Positions 31,245 through 33,424 of a DNA stretch of 33,424 nucleotides are shown here, one piece after another. Position 1 is the stretch's first letter; each line of letters starts with the position of its first letter. The notes below the pieces were generated by a model. That model was not told the DNA's origin. It worked only from the letters and a program-made list of their open reading frames with translations, and searched no databases. The position numbers and the translations under genes are program-made. This stretch comes from an uncultured Christensenella sp. GTDB lineage: Bacteria > Bacillota > Clostridia > Christensenellales > Borkfalkiaceae. The stretch is from NCBI GenBank assembly GCA_910586365.1, contig CAJUGP010000006.1, positions 19,132 to 52,555 on the forward strand, written 5' to 3'.

Positions 31245-32322
31245 CGTTGCGCAAAAAATGGTTTCGGGCTGCTGCGCCGCCGTGTTCTTGGCGGACGGGT
31301 GTATCTTTTCCGATTATGCGGGCACGGCGAACGGCGTGCATGCAGCGGGCGCGCATACCGCGTTCCGCCTCGCCTCGATGACAAAACCGATCACCGCGGC
31401 GGCGGTTCTTTTATGCGTGCAGGACGGGCTGCTTTCGCTTGACGATGCGGTGAGTAAATATTTGCCGCCGTATCGGGAATTGTACGTCGCCCGTGAAACG
31501 GCGCAGGGGTTTGCGCGCGGCGAACGGGCGCGGGAAGTTACCGTGTTTCATTTGCTTACGCACACTTCGGGTATCGGTTCGGGCGCGGCGGGCGACGCGC
31601 AATACGGCAGTTTGAAGCCGTGCGAAGGCGATACGCTTGCAAGCGCCGTTACGCGTTACGCGGAAGGGTTGCTCGCCTTTCAGCCGGGAAGCGCGCAGTT
31701 TTACAGCCCCGTGCTCGGGTTCGACGTTGCGGCGCGGATCGTCGAAATCGTGTCGGGCATGCCTTACGCTGAATTTCTGCGCAAACGGATTTTTCAGCCG
31801 CTCGGCATGTCGGAAACGTCGTACGATTTAGCGCGTTACGCGCGCGAAAATCTGGCGCTCACTTACAAAAGCGAGAACGGGGCGCTGACGAGCGAAGCGC
31901 TGTTGCATAACTTCGATACCTTTCCCGCAGGCTACACGGGAGGCGGCGCGGGGCTGTTATCGACGATCGGCGATTACGGCGCGTTCGCCGCGGAGCTTTT
32001 GAACGCCTTGCACGGCAGAGGGAAGGTATTGGCAAGGGAGAGCGTGTTAAACATGGCTACGCCGTGGCTCGACGGGCGTTACGAGGGGATTTGCCCCGTA
32101 TTTAATTGGGGGCTGGGTGTGCGCGTCGTGAGCGAGCAAAACGAAGCGCAGCCGCTTAGCGCAGGCTCGTTCGGTTGGAGCGGGGCATACGGAACGCATT
32201 TTTGGGTCGATCCCGAACGCGCGTTTGCCGCCGTTTATCTGCATAATTCCGCCACGTACGGCGGCGCGGGCGCGCCGCATACGGTGGAATTCGAGCGCGC
32301 CGTCATGCGTTGTATGACGTAA
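31204..32322 (+). CDS. Cytosolic beta-lactamase-fold serine hydrolase
   Basis: This 372-residue protein belongs to the class C beta-lactamase/penicillin-binding-like hydrolases, which include esterases and D-amino-acid peptidases. The nucleophile motif S-M-T-K is at Ser58-Lys61. HTSGIGSG follows near residue 120. The second motif reads Tyr167-Ser-Pro, where most members have Y-S-N. A Gly-rich GGGAGLLSTIGDYGAFAAELL segment lies near 245, and a HFWVDPERAFAAVYLHN strand near the end. There is no signal peptide, so a role on imported substrate, such as removing acyl groups, fits the locus; this is inference. The ATG at 31204 has GGAGAAG upstream and overlaps the regulator gene by 41 bases in another frame, so the two are translated from one mRNA. 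Confidence 0.87.
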   Translation: MKDFQPIRQRLSDNVAQKMVSGCCAAVFLADGCIFSDYAGTANGVHAAGAHTAFRLASMTKPITAAAVLLCVQDGLLSLDDAVSKYLPPYRELYVARETAQGFARGERAREVTVFHLLTHTSGIGSGAAGDAQYGSLKPCEGDTLASAVTRYAEGLLAFQPGSAQFYSPVLGFDVAARIVEIVSGMPYAEFLRKRIFQPLGMSETSYDLARYARENLALTYKSENGALTSEALLHNFDTFPAGYTGGGAGLLSTIGDYGAFAAELLNALHGRGKVLARESVLNMATPWLDGRYEGICPVFNWGLGVRVVSEQNEAQPLSAGSFGWSGAYGTHFWVDPERAFAAVYLHNSATYGGAGAPHTVEFERAVMRCMT

Positions 32323-32324
32323 CA

Positions 32325-32351
32325 AAAACCGCCCCGAAGGGCGGTTTTTTT
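32325..32351. terminator. Bidirectional Rho-independent terminator
   Basis: An 8-bp stem AACCGCCC/GGGCGGTT (32327-32334 with 32339-32346) with loop CGAA is flanked by A-run and T-run. It ends the hydrolase transcript on the plus strand and the thiT transcript on the minus strand, whose stop is at 32350. Confidence 0.92.
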
Positions 32352-33105
32352 ATTGCTTTTGCTTGGGATCGTCGCTCGGGGTTTCGTTTTGATCGGTTTG
32401 TTCAGCGGAACATGCTTTGGGCTTGGGTCGGATTATGTTGATAAGGCGGTCGAGTACCTTGAATTTCGCAAGAAGATACAAGACGACGGCGCAGATCGCG
32501 CAGTCCGCGGGCACGTAAACGCATTGGTAGATAAAGGAATAAAGCGCGCCGTTGCGAAGCGCCCATGCGGGCAGATCCACCCACACGGAATTATGGGCGA
32601 AATAGATGATCCCCGAAACCCAGTGGAAAAGAAACCGCGCGGCGTAAACGAGCAGGGCGCCCAAAACAACGTTAAACGTAATTTTTTTCGTGAATTTTCT
32701 TGCAAAGCCCATCAGCCCGATCGAGGCGAACGCAAGAATGTAGTCGAGTAAAAACGTTGCGCCCGTCAAAATATACGGACCCGAGATAAAGTTGAGTAAC
32801 CCGTGTATGATTCCTGCGAGAAACCCGTCGGCAATGCCGTAAACGTAGGCATAAATAAGCACGGGAACGAAGCTTGCGAGCGTGATCGATCCGCCGTATT
32901 GCAGGGGCGAAATCTTTGCATAAGACAGAGCGAACGAAAGGGAAACGCAAATGCCCGCCGCCGCGATATGCTTTGCGTCGTAACGGCGTTTGCCTTTGAT
33001 GCAGATAAGCGCGATCACGCCGAGCAGCAGCACGACGGCGCCGACCGAGATCCACATCACCACGTCGGTGACGTGTTGACTTACGTCAAGGAGAACGGAT
33101 AACAT
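32350..33105 (-). CDS. thiT: Energy-coupled thiamine transporter S component (ThiT)
   Basis: This membrane protein of about 251 residues is the thiamine-binding S component of an ECF importer. It works with shared EcfA/EcfA'/EcfT encoded elsewhere. The core matches ThiT: ISPLQYGGSITLASFVPVLIYAYVYG, then GFLAGIIHGLLNFISGPYIL and FLLDYILAFASIGLMG, with six membrane helices. It carries an extra N-terminal helix (VMWISVGAVVLLLGVIALIC) and a polar C-terminal tail. The frame is open up to 33171, but that start lies inside the riboswitch terminator. The ATG at 33105 has GAGGTG 8 bases upstream. A TPP riboswitch controls it, which independently confirms the thiamine assignment. Confidence 0.93.
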   Translation of the reverse strand: MLSVLLDVSQHVTDVVMWISVGAVVLLLGVIALICIKGKRRYDAKHIAAAGICVSLSFALSYAKISPLQYGGSITLASFVPVLIYAYVYGIADGFLAGIIHGLLNFISGPYILTGATFLLDYILAFASIGLMGFARKFTKKITFNVVLGALLVYAARFLFHWVSGIIYFAHNSVWVDLPAWALRNGALYSFIYQCVYVPADCAICAVVLYLLAKFKVLDRLINIIRPKPKACSAEQTDQNETPSDDPKQKQ

Positions 33106-33154
33106 AACACACCTCAAAGAAAAAAATATTTTTCTACCCGTCTCCGAATAACGT

Positions 33155-33189
33155 AAAAAAAACGCCCGCATCGTAAAACATGCGGGCGG
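33155..33189 (-). terminator. Riboswitch expression-platform terminator
   Basis: On the minus strand CGCCCGCAT (33188-33180) pairs with ATGCGGGCG (33171-33163) around loop GTTTTACG and is followed by eight T residues. It lies between the TPP aptamer and thiT, so thiamine pyrophosphate would end transcription here. Confidence 0.92.
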
Positions 33190-33204
33190 AATTCTTCCTC
33201 GAAA

Positions 33205-33283
33205 ATCCTGTGCTTTCGTTCAAGTATTACCTTGTCCGATTCAAATGGTATGATCTCAGCCGGTTACGGCACCCACGACGGAT
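33205..33283 (-). ncRNA. TPP riboswitch aptamer (THI element)
   Basis: The minus strand shows the conserved TPP aptamer blocks in order: GGGTGCC, GGCTGAGA, ATACC followed by TTGAATCGG, GGTAATACTTG, and GAAAGCA. The ends close as ATCC...GTG with CAC...GGAT (bulged P1). It sits directly upstream of a terminator and the thiT gene, and senses thiamine pyrophosphate to switch transport off. Confidence 0.95.
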
Positions 33284-33297
33284 ATGAAATTATTTGT

Positions 33298-33326
33298 ATT
33301 ATAGCACATATTCGGCGAAAAGTAAA
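33298..33326 (-). promoter_or_regulatory. Promoter of the thiT riboswitch transcript
   Basis: On the minus strand TTTACT (33326-33321) and TATAAT (33303-33298) are separated by 17 bases. Transcription would start near 33291, just before the aptamer. Confidence 0.75.
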
Positions 33327-33355
33327 TTGTTTTTTCGGATGATTTGTAGTATAAT
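33327..33355 (+). promoter_or_regulatory. Outward promoter for a gene beyond the window
   Basis: TTGTTT (33327-33332) and TATAAT (33350-33355) are separated by 17 bases on the plus strand, diverging from the thiT promoter with adjoining -35 elements. No ORF follows within the window. Confidence 0.55.
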
Positions 33356-33387
33356 ACAAACGAAAAACGCCGTTGCGACGACACACT

Positions 33388-33424
33388 GCGTTCGGGAGAT
33401 TCTTCGGCTGCACTTTGTTCCGCT
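33388..33424. repeat. Probable start of another dispersed repeat
   Basis: GAGATTCTTCGGCTGC followed by TTTGTTCCGCT resembles the TTC-TCGAC / GAGCGGA repeats at 8055-8185 in style. It is cut by the window end, so the assignment is tentative. Confidence 0.4.

Noticed and set aside
33106..33171. Upstream start of ThiT at 33171
   Set aside because: It lies inside the riboswitch terminator hairpin and its residues do not resemble the family.

Overview
The window reads as the end of a contig from an anaerobic, low-to-mid GC Gram-positive bacterium (Bacillota, Clostridia-like). Supporting signs are strong AGGAG-type ribosome binding sites, consensus sigma-A promoters, lipobox lipoproteins, a two-permease sugar ABC importer without its own ATPase, a rubrerythrin, an AddA-type recombination nuclease and a ThiT thiamine transporter under a TPP riboswitch. 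A more exact placement (for example the Christensenellales/Borkfalkia group) is only a guess from style. Bases 3-36 are almost certainly an Illumina TruSeq adapter left on the contig end, so the first gene is artificially extended.

Layout. (1) 39-3241: C-terminal half of AddA, a small unknown membrane protein, and a convergent PRC-barrel protein. (2) 3389-8012: a divergent PocR/AraC-type regulator and a three-gene operon of FGGY sugar kinase, fucose/arabinose-isomerase-family protein and class II zinc aldolase. This is a complete isomerase-kinase-aldolase route for an unidentified sugar. (3) 8252-10777: a TauE/SafE exporter with its own promoter, a YgjP-like metallopeptidase, then rubrerythrin translationally coupled to two tiny ORFs (41 and 42 aa) and a strong terminator. 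(4) 10781-12268: a lipoprotein HtrA-like serine protease with promoter and terminator. (5) 12282-12854: a rearranged tRNA-Gly(CCC) locus with one intact tRNA, a 5'-part pseudo-tRNA, a 3'-end remnant and a highly structured element of about 144 nt.

(6) 12939-32346: a polysaccharide-use locus. A consensus promoter is followed by a leader with a 12-nt-phased GTTACG repeat array. The genes are, in order: a cytosolic GH78-like rhamnosidase, a secreted unknown protein, a six-hairpin-fold lipoprotein, a solute-binding lipoprotein, two ABC permeases, a second paralogous six-hairpin lipoprotein, a beta-helix-like lipoprotein with an unusually AT-rich core, a large membrane-anchored GH28-like beta-helix protein, a LacI-family regulator and a cytosolic beta-lactamase-fold hydrolase. 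The simplest reading is that surface lipoproteins trim a rhamnose- and uronate-containing plant glycan (pectin-like), the importer takes up the oligosaccharides, and cytosolic enzymes finish them. The substrate is inferred. (7) 32350-33424: thiT on the minus strand with its TPP riboswitch, and an outward promoter leading off the window.

The parts most likely to be new are the pair of paralogous lipoprotein six-hairpin enzymes around the importer together with the secreted unknown protein, the isomerase/FGGY-kinase/class II aldolase combination under a PocR regulator, the phased leader repeats, and the structured element beside the tRNA.
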